In this document: positions 1 through 29,500 of the stretch, piece by piece
How the letters are laid out: the number at the start of each line of letters is the position of its first letter
How positions within the stretch are numbered: position 1 is the stretch's first letter
Position numbers and translations under genes: made by a program
The notes under the pieces: model-generated
The model's input: only the letters and a program-made list of their open reading frames with translations
What the model was told of the DNA's origin: nothing
Database searches by the model: none
Source of the DNA: Amphiura filiformis
Lineage: Eukaryota; Echinodermata; Ophiuroidea; Amphilepidida; Amphiuridae
DNA: 64,000 bases
Assembly: GCF_039555335.1 (NCBI RefSeq)
Contig: NC_092628.1
Coordinates: 66,357,292 to 66,421,291, forward strand
Direction of reading: 5' to 3'

Positions 1-17570
<17,570 letters not shown>

Positions 17571-17621
17571 CGATGCCGGGCAGGGTAGTGTGATATTCTG
17601 CGTATAAATTTAGTGCGTATA

Positions 17622-17627
17622 AATAAA
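17622..17627 (+). terminator. Candidate polyadenylation signal of gene A
   Basis: AATAAA 52 bases after the stop codon, the first in the 3' flank. Another lies further downstream (about 17874), so the actual site is uncertain. Confidence 0.45.
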
Positions 17628-18641
17628 GATGTTGCTTACTGATTCGATCATCTCTAAACATTGTTGTAATTATTGTCAGATACATAAGGAAGTAAAAAAA
17701 TAAGAAAACGTGGGATAATAAATGGAACAGCTGAACCAGTGTGTTCACAAGTGTACTTCACATGAATTTGCGACTCGGCACATTAGCGCCACCTCTACTA
17801 TACTATTGGCTTCAACAAATTGAACAAAATTAAATGACTGACCACACTTATTAAAAAAAAAAAAGTAATCGGTAATAAATGTTCTAAGATTAGACGAAAT
17901 GTTCAAAAAATCTCATTAGTACATACTTTTGAATTCTTAAAAGAAACAACATAATATCGATTTTGTGTAATGCGTCATATAGTTGTAAGACACATATATT
18001 CACAGGTTCAAATCGACTTAATGTTATTAGAGTATTAAGTTGTAATGAGATGGGAACATAATAATAAACATATATAAGTATGTATCGCTAGGGAACTGAC
18101 AAATCTTTAAATATGTATAGATACTAAGTAAAATCAAGTTAACATAATGATAAGAAACGTTTACCAATTTTATGTTAAAGTATGTTTTACACGTATACGG
18201 TTTGGTTATTTATAAAATAATAGCTTAAAAATGAAGTTTGTAAACTTTAAAACATAAATAAAATAATGTAGATGGCACTCTGAATTACGATGTAATTTAC
18301 ACTATCTTGGTTTTCTTCATATTTCGTCTGGTGTGTGTTCCGGTGGTGTGTCTTGGTGAAAAGATGGGTACAGGGATGTAGATTTGGGGTGCATTATCAG
18401 GCTCTCAGGTTTAGAATCGGGGTGTCAATTTCAAAAGCTTACAAAAAATTCTAGAGAAGTGCTAATTTTCATTGTTTTGTTAGCAAAATGTGGGGCAGTG
18501 GTGAAAGTTCAATGCTCTTTTTTACCAAACCTCCAAGATAATTTGAATCTATGATAAACCTAGGTGTGAGGTGCATTGATCAATCTGTTATATCAGAAGG
18601 TCTTGATTAATTCCGAGATAGAAGGTTATTCGACATATATA
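17628..18641 (+). other. AT-rich 3' flank / intergenic
   Basis: About 1 kb with no coding signal or repeat ends recognised. Confidence 0.6.
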
Positions 18642-18786
18642 GACCATTCCTATAATTGGTACTTTCCTGCCAATAGAACATCGACATCACGACCTTGGTG
18701 TCAATAATAGCCTAGTGATACCCTTCTTGACATCGCTTTCATTAGTCTATATCAATGACAGGAAAGTGCCAACTATAGGAATGGTC
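18642..18786. mobile_element. 145-bp MITE, TA-flanked, same termini as the 11.4-kb element
   Basis: Left end GACCATTCCTATAATTGG and right end its near-perfect reverse complement (28-bp TIRs, 2 mismatches), bordered by TA on both sides. The terminal motif is shared with the giant element at 25103-36530 (GACGATTCTTATAATTGG). Confidence 0.75.
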
Positions 18787-19043
18787 TAGATAATCAAATT
18801 AGCACGTGACCCCTTGAGTTACTTTACTACGTCACCATTTTTCAATATCCTTCCAACTATGATATTACGTGGGTAATCCCTGCCCTTTATGGCTGCAGAT
18901 TACCTTTCAAACATTGGAAATGGCAATAGATTCTCGCTGTCTACATATTACAGGGTCCACATTGACACGATTATTGACACCCAGTCGCATAGTCACACCG
19001 GTGTGACTCTCCTGCGAAGTCACCGCGCCGCAGTAGTCATTTG

Positions 19044-19482
19044 AGGAAACCGGGGTGTAGTTTCCGATGGAGTGACAGTGTGGTGACATCGGCGTCACAC
19101 AGATGAGCATCTCGCAGTGTTAATAAGATATTGAAGGTAATTTTGTCTACCACGTATACAGTTATAGGCAACATCAAATTCATATGGCACATGTCATGCA
19201 CGTGAAAAGTTCTTTAATCGACAATGTATTGCAATATTCAGACACGAGGAACATATATAGGAGGCTGGCTACCCGGCGGCGTAGGAAACCGGGGTGTAGT
19301 TTCCGATGGAGTGACAGTGTGGTGACATCGGCGTCACACAGATGAACATCTCGCAGTGTTAATAAGATATTGAAGATAATTTTGTCTACCACGTGTACAG
19401 TTATAGGCAACATCAAATTCATATGGCACATGTCATGCACGTGGAAAGTTCTTTATCGACAATGTATTGCAATATTCAGACA
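19044..19482 (+). repeat. Tandem duplication, two ~200-bp copies
   Basis: Copies at 19044-19244 and 19283-19482 (offset 239 bp) are about 95% identical. Both start AGGAAACCGGGGTGTAG and end near AATATTCAGACA. No coding. A recent local duplication in the intergenic region. Confidence 0.9.
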
Positions 19483-20007
19483 TGCGTAAATGTAACAAAA
19501 TACACGCCATCGCTTCATGAAGGAGCTGCTACAGCTCACATTTACAACTATTTCTTCACTATGAGTAGGCAGTAGGTCTACATGGTGTACGGTAATATAT
19601 ATAGGCACCAACGGGCGTAAAGATTACAACAAATCTGATGTTAAAGGTAAGTCAAACTTTTTTTTATATAACATAAGCGTAGGCTATTTGACAGTGTCAA
19701 AATTAAACAACAACAAATGCTGGCTGAAATTTAAGCGTGAATTTTGCATGTAATTGAATGAATTGGGGAAAAGAAAATTTTCTGTACAAATGCCGACCCA
19801 AATTTCGGAAATTTCAGGAACAATTTTTTTTTTCTCAAATTGCAAATTATTTACAGATTTTGGTGATTTTGTATGTCATTTCCAAAAACAAAAGGCCGAC
19901 CGACCGACCCTGCCTGAAAGGTCCGTCCGCCCGTAGAAGGTTTTTTTTCGTCGCCTTCATTCTTAAACACTTCATACTATACCGATTACCGACATTTTAC
20001 AAGGACT
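19483..20007 (+). other. Intergenic stretch
   Basis: About 0.5 kb; short ORFs only, nothing recognised. Confidence 0.5.
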
Positions 20008-20265
20008 AGAATCGATCAGTGGTTACGGCCTTGGACTCATAATCTGAGAGCTTGCTCAACGTGCGTGGGTTCGAGTCCCCGTTTCACCACCGTGTTGCGC
20101 TTTGCCTCGCTTGCCTCACCCCACCCAGGTGCAATGGGAAGCTGTTAGGGGTAGTCGATGTACTGATGAACCCTGTGCCATTTGTAGGTAGCAAACGTGC
20201 TTCCGACCTATTCTAATGACGGCGGAATAAATGTAAAGTGCTTTAGGCATCTACATTTGTCGGCC
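20008..20265 (+). mobile_element. tRNA-derived SINE
   Basis: The head has a tRNA-like A box (CAGTGGTTACGGCCTTGG) and B box (GTGGGTTCGAGTCCCC) with ~40 bp spacing, followed by a non-tRNA body ending AAATGTAAAGTGCTTTAGG. It does not fold as a complete tRNA with 3' acceptor pairing and continues into a body, so SINE rather than tRNA gene. Confidence 0.7.
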
Positions 20266-20490
20266 GAGCGCTCTAACCACTGAGCTACACAAACTGGCCC
20301 TAATCTACATTTATTTGGTTCAAATAGTGAGCACGCGTATCGCGTCGACGTGCACACGCTAAACCGTGTAATATCGTCTCATACCACACAGCTAAGAACC
20401 AATAAGATTGTACGAGATCACACTACACATAGTGACTGCTCGGCCGACAAGCGACAGGTCTGCGGTTCAAGTCCCTGCACAGGCAGGTAC
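20266..20490 (-). mobile_element. Fragments of a second tRNA-like SINE, partly inverted
   Basis: The minus strand of 20271-20310 reads TAGCTCAGTGGTTAGAGCGC, an A-box region. The plus strand at about 20435-20490 reads CTCGGCCGACAAGCGACAGG and then a B box GCGGTTCAAGTCCC. The motif CTCGGCCGACAA is common to both halves, so this may be two head-to-head fragments. Confidence 0.5.
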
Positions 20491-21183
20491 AGAGTTTTAC
20501 TCTGGTATATTTGCCTATATGCATGTCATGTTTCCATTTGTAAATTCATGTTTAATTGTGCTAGTGTGCGATGTGCGATGCGCAATTCTTCTTTCCCCTG
20601 TATATTGATATATTAAGAATAACTATTAAGCATCATTAATTTGATCTCGTGCGCTAGTTTACAATGTTTGAATGTTCCCATGTTCCAGTGTAAGATGCAC
20701 AAGCCTCTTCCCTTGTTTGTTATAACATAGATCAAGATCTATGGTTATATTATAGTTTTTGTTATGGACTTTTAAAGATGCAAACTTTTTATTGCCCACC
20801 GAGAATCATTTTAAACAGAGAAGTGAAGCAGACTGCACAAGACATTATTCAATTAATTTCACGAGGAAACACACTTTTCGATTGATAAATATCTAAAAAA
20901 ATACATAATATGTTATAGAACTTACTTCAATGAAAACATTTCCCACGTAATGTTTAACTCAATTGTCTGCTCAAATTGTTTTAATTTTGAAAACCAATAA
21001 TAAATTCTAATAAAAACAACGTAAAAAGGTGGATATATTTTGCTTTGTTTTCTATTTTGGACGCGAATGACTCGAAGCAATAAACAGTATAACCTTGGTT
21101 AAAATAATGGAGTTCAAATAACTGGGCGATAGCGGTAGTAGCGGTAGTAGCTCAGGTGAATGACAGTCGTAGGATTAACTTAC
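20491..21183 (+). other. Intergenic stretch
   Basis: About 0.7 kb, AT-rich, nothing recognised. Confidence 0.5.
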
Positions 21184-21492
21184 TAAACTGAGCTCAAAAA
21201 GAAACTTATAATTTTTCACAAGGTCATATCTTTTGTCCTGGGTGCCACATGTTGGGCTGTGAAAGTGAAGGAAATCCAGGAAGCTGTCCCATGACAGTGC
21301 ATTTTGCTGTTGTGTCAGTTGGACAACTGCTTGGTTACTGACATCTGCTTGGTTACTGACATGTGTTTTGAGCAGAGTATTAAGGTAATCATGTGTGTAA
21401 TTTTGGTTCATTTTGATTGACAGTATTTTAAGATATGACCTTGTGATTCACAAGTTCTAAAAAATTATAAGTTTCTTTTTGAGCTCAGTTTA
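21184..21492. mobile_element. 309-bp hairpin-type MITE
   Basis: The left end TAAACTGAGCTCAAAAAG and the matching right end give a TIR of about 45 bp (AAGATATGACCTTGTGA is also inverted). Outer bases are TA, fitting a TA target site. No coding capacity. Confidence 0.8.
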
Positions 21493-23469
21493 TATAATGA
21501 TAATCAATATCAAACATAAAGTATTACATATTTCAAATAAGCATTCCTGTGACACCTGTGGAGCCCAAAATTTGATAATAGCGTCAAAATGGTACATCCT
21601 ATAGATAGGTCAAATACATTTTCGTATATTGCCAGGGTATTAAAAGTCTATGACTTGTTCGTCATGTCTCATGGTCTGGATCATAATTGTCAAGAGTCCC
21701 GGCAAGAGTAACCTAGGCTAGGGAGCATTTCATGTATACAGGATCGGCCTCTCAGCGGATGGATTAATATTTAGGGAGATATTTAAAGCCGCTGCTGAAG
21801 TCAAAGTTCTGTGTCACTGCGGACGCTGAAACAAATTCTGCATGGAGTAGGTTTAGGCTTGCGCTTCGACTCACATCTCACAACATCTATTATCAATATC
21901 ATCAGATGCTATATAGGCCTACAAGACATGATTAACTTGTACTCTCACGTCAAACCTGAACTAGATATCAGAGAGGTTGCGATTTACAAACGCCGTGATC
22001 GTACGCCCGCGAATTTATTCAAAATCAATCTCCTTTATCGAAGCGAGGTCGCGTATTTACCCAGTTTTGAAGATTTTGCAAGTACAAAATTAACGTGGAG
22101 ACTCTGTTGAAAATGCACAAAATTTGTCCATTTAAAATATATTAAAGAGAGTCAAGGATAATGAACTTACGAAGGAAGGTCTAACTATTAATATGATCCT
22201 TTTTATTTGTAAGAAATCATTATAATAAAGCAACATTAAGGTGTGAAAATTTGACTAAATTCATGTATAATTCATGTGTGTGAGATTGGCCGTAAAAATT
22301 ATATTGCGATTTGGCTTTTTGATACAAATGCACGTATACACGCGGTTCACGTTGAAATTGACATTTTACGGCATCACGGTGGTTCATGCAATGCGTCTAC
22401 TTTTCCCCACGAAAAAGTCTCATTTTGAAAGTAAAGTCATGGATGCATCCGTCTTTAATCTACCAAAATATTTGTTTTTTGGCAACTATAATATTTGGGA
22501 AGTACAAAAACACAATTAATGTTAAGCAGCATATTGAAGTATGCAGAGGACCAGGTGGTGACCATTAAATTGTCAATCGCGTCGCCCTCTAGTGACCAGA
22601 TTAGATGTTAGTCTTTGTTCCAGCCTCCTTGTTCTCCTTCGTGACGAATGAGCACAATCCAGTTTGGAACCGAGACTAGCAATATTTAACGCCGTTTTGA
22701 ACGTCTATGCACCACGTAAATAACATCGCAATCTCTATACATAATTATGAAAACTTGAACTTAAGAATTTGTAGAAACCCCAAAACTGTATTGATACACA
22801 ATATTGTGAATTTTTATACGAGCTATTAATTTTCCTGAGAAAATATCCGGAGAAAAACGCTCATTTATTACTGTTTGGTTGTTTACACTAGCGAGCACCC
22901 TGGGGTATTATGTAAATCAATGTCGTGCATTTGTACGAAACTTGATCAAATAATTGCATTCTCGATAAACACTCTGCAGTGTAAAACAAATAAGTAAAAT
23001 GTAGGAGTAGACCAGAATAATTCGAAATTTATTGCTGCATATTGAATGACTGCAAGCATTCGGTTTTTTTAAAAAATATAACATTTATATCTGAAACTTC
23101 ATTAATGGTAGTATATTTGCTTTGAAATGTCATTGAGATAATGTGATTTCTTTCTGCGTCTCAGATACATGAGGTTTGCAATGTAAAATCTCATTTGTTA
23201 ATAAACACTGATACATTAGTAGTTTAATATAACCAGACCTCGCAATTGGGAGACAGGAGAAATTAAATGATGTATCGCATTGATTTTGTTGAGTCGCAGT
23301 CGCGCCTCGCTAATACATAAAATGAACCATTACTGTACTTTATGTAAGCATTGTCAATTTAATCAAGGAGCATACGTACGTGTCTATAGGATATAACCTG
23401 TTTTTATGTCTCGATCTATGCAGGACTGTCTTGTGCAAATGTTTGCTACAATTCCCAATGGGTTGTACC
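21493..23469 (+). other. Intergenic region upstream of gene B (putative promoter/5' UTR)
   Basis: About 2 kb without transposon ends or convincing ORFs. A 99-codon ORF at 21811-22110 has no recognisable domain. The promoter of gene B should lie here; I see no clear TATA box or initiator that I could defend. Confidence 0.45.
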
Positions 23470-23533
23470 ATGGAAATTAAATATCCGATAGTACCGGCAC
23501 TACTGGTATTGCTGTTATGCAACGGAGCAGCAG
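23470..23533 (+). CDS. Gene B exon 1: start codon and signal peptide
   Basis: ATG at 23470 in a strong Kozak context (ACCATGG). It encodes MEIKYPIVPALLVLLLCNGA, a short N-region, a hydrophobic core and a small-residue cleavage site, then phase-1 donor gtaagg. In-frame upstream ATGs exist (23380, 23461) but would bury the signal core; 23470 is preferred. Confidence 0.85.
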
Positions 23534-26500
23534 GTAAGGATGTAATTCTTATATTGAATAAAAAGTGATAAAAATGTCCCGTAACTGCTAAGGTGTATCT
23601 TGTATAGTTCCAAGTAGGGATAATCTTTAATAATTACATTCTACTTCGTACACTGAAAAGGTGTAAGGAATATTTTGGAAGTGATTTGTTAATTGTTTTA
23701 CAAGAAAAGAAAACTTCCGAACATTGCAAATAATCATTGACCAACGTTTCACTGTTTTTGTTTGTTTGCTTACATTTCCGGCATTTTTTTAATTTTTAGC
23801 TTGCAATTCTAAATCTATCACCACCCTCGATGTCGGGACCACAACACGCATCAAAACTCCAGACCATCCTGCATTTTATCCCCCTAATACCGATTGTACC
23901 TGGATATTCCATAGTGACGAATACGGGACATACGAGATAGTGATTGCTGATTTCCTCTTTGGTAACGATGGTGATATGCTGCAGATTGGCTACGGATTGG
24001 ATGTGTATAACGAGACTAGTAAGATTACTACGCTCAATCGTTACATTGTCAATGGAGCGACCGTTTATGTAGCGAATAAAGATATGTGGATGAGATTTGT
24101 TACTGATAATACGAAGCAACATCGAGGAGCAGATTTGATCATTCGCAGGGTATTGGAAGCAGGTAAGTAATCATTATCAATATAAACATATAAAAATAAT
24201 TTAAATAATTCAGTACATTTTTCACTCATGATCAGGTTAATCAACTGCGAAAGTGTGCAACATAATGCACTTGTTCGTTTGAAGCATACCGTGGAAACAT
24301 GGCATGTTGCCTCAGGGGATCGACGCTAAGTCAGGTACCGCGTGAGCAAACTCAAAATAGCGCAAATAGCGCGAGCGTACACAAAAGAAACTTCGCGCGT
24401 AAGATAAGCGATGTCGCCATGTCTGTACTCGAGTACAGCTGAATTCGAGTACGCTTAGAGGGCACAGGCATGGAAAATTCCAATCTGTGTATTAATAATC
24501 TAAGGTTTGAAGAATAGGCACAGAGGAGAAAGAAACAGAGCCCGTACAACCAGTCAAAGTCTCAGCATCACCCGATAATGAGGGCCGATTGTTCCATGAA
24601 ATGCGACAGGCGAGATTGCTAAGCAATTACCGCGTATTTACACGGTCTATCGCGTAATCGCGAAAGCACGCGACGCTCTATCGCGTATACGCGAAGGCAC
24701 GCAGCGCTAGCGTGATAGTTAGACACGGCACAATCGAACAATCGACCCTCATGAATATGCGAGAACTTACACCATACAATACACGGGGACTTTGACTGGT
24801 TGTACGCGCTCTGTTTCTTCCTCCTCTGTGAGAATGGGAAACAAGGCGAAAAAAATGACATAAGGTGACAATTTCTAACCAATTCCTAGGTTGTGATATC
24901 CAAAATCTTATTCATGTCTTGTTCGTCTTTACATTCAAACGCCCTTGACAGAGTGACAAATTAAAGTGGACAGGAAGTAACGATATTATGCTTTTAACTT
25001 AGGCTGTAATTATAGTAATGCTTAAATGGCACTTATGTGTCCAAATTAAATTATTTTCCGATTTTTCAATTATTCCAATGGAATTACTGGCTAATACTAA
25101 TAGACGATTCTTATAATTGGCACCTTTTCGCCGTTGATGGCGTTTCCGGCTCGGCTAACTCCAATTTAGCGGAACGGAAAACTGAAGGCGAGGCAGATTG
25201 GCCAGGAAGAATATAAACAAAAGTTTCTGATGAACATCAGTTTCAGAAACGTAAGTATGTTTTAGTACTTTTTAGATATGTGAGCTGCAAACGAATATGC
25301 GCAAAATGAATTTTATGTTATCAAGTTACGTACTCATCGAAAATTAGAATAAACAGAAGTGCCAATGCTTCATATGCAGTGTTTTCTTTGTGAATTTGTG
25401 AAATGACATGGGTGTCGAATTCGGCATTTATACGTCGAAGCCGTCTTTCAAACAATTGCCACATCCTTATTCTGTGTGGAATCAACGTAAATCAACCTCG
25501 TTAGTATCTGTAAAGAGTGATGTTAAAACTGAACGGGTCGGGAGCATGTTTTGATGCTTGGTTTTGAACCACGGATACTGAATAGGGCTAGGGTCAAATC
25601 ATGTGGAAATCACAGGGCCCCTGGGCGGCTAGGCTAGTCACATTCACAAGCTGCTGGGACAAGCTTACATTGGTTGAAAGTATTGTATGGATTGAGAGTC
25701 TCCCAATGCGATGACTGACTGAATAAAAGAAAATTGTAGAGTTGTCAAACTGTTTCCTACAATAGTTCCTGCCTTATTTTACTTTTAACTCTAGACTTCC
25801 ATGTCCAACTTAGTTTCGTCTGCAGACATTGACTGTTATCACTGACGTTTTTTTAACGGAACACGATGTGACTCTCCACTAAGTTGGATAATAAATAGCC
25901 CTGAAACACGTAGCGGAAGATCGTGATGGTCCCCAGTAAGTATGATCCGTACAGCATGCTTGGAGATGGAGAGCCAACATGGCGAACTGCAGGAAGGTTT
26001 TACCCGCAGTAATTGAATTTGTGTGCCTGTCTGCTATCGGAGAAATGTACACAACAAATTCCCACCGTAGCGACATAGACACCCATATGATAAAGGACGC
26101 AATGCGAGGGTGGGATTGGGATGTTTCTTGTAGAGAACTCTAGAGAAATTTGCACACGACTACGCATTTGATGTTAGAGTACGTTGTTATTGTTTTTCGG
26201 TCAGGCTGAGACAGCGTTGACATTTTTTTGCAAAAGTTATTTCGATGAGTCAACTGTATCTTTCGAGTAAAATATGCCTGGGGAACAATCCCCGGAACAA
26301 TCTAACACTTTGTTAGCAACATTTTTGATATGATTGCCCGTCGTGATTGGCTGTGTTTACTTCTGAACTTCCATTGCTTTACAGTGTCATACTTCAGCAA
26401 ATCCAAAGTGAATGCAATGGTCTTTAGCCTCGAATGTGAAGCTATCGGTGAGCAAATTTGTGGCTAGACTTCTTGAGCAAGCCTTATTAGGGGATTATTT

Positions 26501-29500
26501 ATATTTTTCACCTTGGCTAGTCAGTGTGCGCATCTTTTCATCTTCTTCTTCCTTAGGGGTGATGCAATAATTGTGTGTACCCCGGAGAAGAGATATTTTG
26601 GTATTGTACGCCAAAAGGGGAAGGGGCAAAGGTTTTTTGGCATGTCAAAAGGGGGAAAAGATTTGTTGGCACAGCCAAAAGGGGGGGGGGGCAAGTGAGT
26701 TTTGGCATCTGGTCATTTTGCGAATTCACCAACCCAGGGGAACACATAATTATTGCACTTTAGTGTATTATATACAGAGCAGCGCTCAGTGTGTTTGTGT
26801 ATTTGTATGTAGTATCAATTGGATACCGAGTACGGCCACATGGTTTTCACATGAGGGTTTGCTGATCTTTCACAAGATTGCGATCCATCTGCACTCATTC
26901 GCGGCATACACAGTTTCGCATGTTTGTGATCTTCCTACTCTCATTCGCGTCAAATGGTTCGTGATATTTATGCGCTCGTTCTCTGGCAAACACATTTTTG
27001 CGGATCTTTACACAGTTATCAGGGCGAAATCCCACAAATTTTGTCCTTCTCTGCGCAAATGTGCAAAATTGTTAAAAATCATGCGAATTTGCACAAAAAA
27101 CTAATTTTACCACAAAGAATCACTCTTGCCCCTGCAACATTTCAAAATATTGTGTTTTCATGTTACATGTGGTGATTTGATGCTGCCTTGAATTTTAATA
27201 ATCATCAAGATTTGTGAGAAAATGAGACATCAAATTCAGTTGTGTTGTCAGCATCCGTGGGGTACATTCCCGGGGGTACTCAAGTTTGGTTTTGGTAGGG
27301 ACGTGCCGCTGAGATTTTGGAAGTAGACCCATAAATATACCAATTTTTCAAGAAATTTGGACCCATTGATATACCAAAAGTCAAAATTTTTGGCCGAATT
27401 TACCCAAAATTGTCTTAATTTTTACAAATTTTCCCAAAATTTTGGGAAAATTTTGAAAATTTTGGCTAGATTGAGGAAAAATTGGGCTGTTTTCCAAAGT
27501 GTTCAGTACAAAAGTGAGTATGAGGATATGCTGCTAAATCCCATTCAAAACCCACACATTGTCATACTCACTTGTTTTTCTCTCAAGAGCCCTGTTCTCA
27601 CAATGTTTCTTTTGTTTCTTTTATATCCTTTTTGTTCTTATACAGGAAGAGAGTTTTGCAACTACATGTATAGCTTGGATGAGAGACATTCAAGTTGGAC
27701 TACCTGGGATCTGATGGGTAAAGGAACCAAGTGGACTACCTACATACCTGGTAGCTGTGGTGTAAAGGACATGGACATTATGTAGCCATGGTGTGATATT
27801 GGCCCGGGGATATTGGGCTAATGGGCTTGCAACAGTGCATTTTTGCAGGTGAACTTTTAAAATGAGTGGACTCTAAATTATAACATAAAGCAGAGTGACT
27901 GTTTCATGGCATCATGTGAGAAATTTGTTCATGGACTACATTAATATAAATCATGCAAATCATGAAAGAGTGAAGACATAAAGAATCATTTGTCATAAAA
28001 GGTAAACCCTTGTTTTCCCCCATCAATTTGTGACACTATATGTATTTATGTAATTCACTAAGCATTCTTAAAGCTAGAAGTGTTTTTTACTCTCTTATTG
28101 TGAAAGAGTAAAAACTCATTCTCCAAAAAAGTGACAAGGGTCAAAGGAGTGAACATCACTCTAAAACTACTCCTTAAAGGGACCATTGAAAGAAAAACAC
28201 ATTTGGTATCAAAATAAAGCTAATAACATATAGAATCCATTTCTAAAATGATAAACGCAATTTTCCTTTATTTTACCCCCCAAATCAGCTAATAAAGATA
28301 AAGCGCCCAATGTCGCGTCGTTCCGCCCAATTCATATGTGCAGAGACACGTGGCAACCCCTGTGACGTCAAAGTGGTTATCCTTTCCGCTGCATGGCAAC
28401 ACTGCATAGTCCAGACTTGGTCCTAAACCAACGCATGAACGTGTTTATAGCAATGAACTTTTATGTGCCTTTTAGGCCTAACAAGTATATTAAAAAGGAT
28501 ATTATAATATAAATTACAAAGCTACAATTACTATGAGAGGCCTATATATAAATTCTAGCTAGGCCTACAAAATTGGCCAACAACGGGGAAACATATTAAG
28601 TAAGTTAGGCTTAAGCCTTCATATTGACAAAGTCAAAGCTGTCAGTGCTAGCTGCTCGGCGTTTGCAAGATATTAAGAGAGTATCATTTGTTTTGACTGA
28701 TGCATTCTGATATAGCAACTTATATTTCCTCTGAAATATCTGGTGAGGATAGGAAAGAGAAGGCAATGATGTTTCGGGTTAGCCCATGACATGCGACTTA
28801 ATTTCTTTAGGCCTAATTAGCCTATATACCTCCCGGGCGTGCGGCCTAGGTTAGGCCGTATAAAATTTATATTTTGGTTCTCGTCCAGAGGATTTTCATG
28901 AATTGATGAGGGAGGGAGGTGGTTTTTTTTTCAGTGTTAAATCAGCATTGTCTACAGTTTTCGGTCTTTTCCAACAGTGCTCGAGGAAACGATGTCGCAC
29001 TTTTTTTTTCAAATGTGCGATTCTGAGGGATAAACCCCCTAGAGTAGGCCCTACCACAAAAAGACTTGGAAGTGGTCCTTGTTCTCTAATAAACTTATTT
29101 ATAGGCCTTTGTATGAAAAATTCATAAATCATTCCAAAGTCTAAAATAATTGAAAAATCTAAAAGTGTGTTGCTTGTTTCTAAACGGTCGCTCCGTGTAG
29201 AGACACACTTATGGGACCAGGTTCAAAACAAAAGTCAGGCTCAGGAAGCTTCGGGAGAGCGAGTTGGCGCGGTTGTTTCCTCGCCTTGCACCACTACTGA
29301 GGTCCCGGGTTCAACTTCAAGCCCGGCGCGCGGCCCAAAGACTCATGTGAACTTGATTTATCTCGATCCCGCAGGTTTTCTTCGGGATCTCCAGTTTCCT
29401 CCTGTTTCTCAAAAATCGGTGATTAGTTGTTTGGTTATCAAAAACTTCCTTCACCCAATGAAATTTGAGGAGCTGAAAAGATAATTGGTGGATGTTACAA

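Noticed and set aside
20013-20090. tRNA gene
   Set aside because: A and B boxes are present, but I could not pair a complete acceptor stem and the sequence continues into a SINE body.
21811-22110. 99-codon plus-strand ORF
   Set aside because: No recognisable domain, no splice or promoter support, and located in intergenic DNA.
22111-23400. Separate upstream exon of gene B
   Set aside because: No splice-linked ORF was found; the 23470 ATG with its signal peptide is sufficient as the first coding exon.
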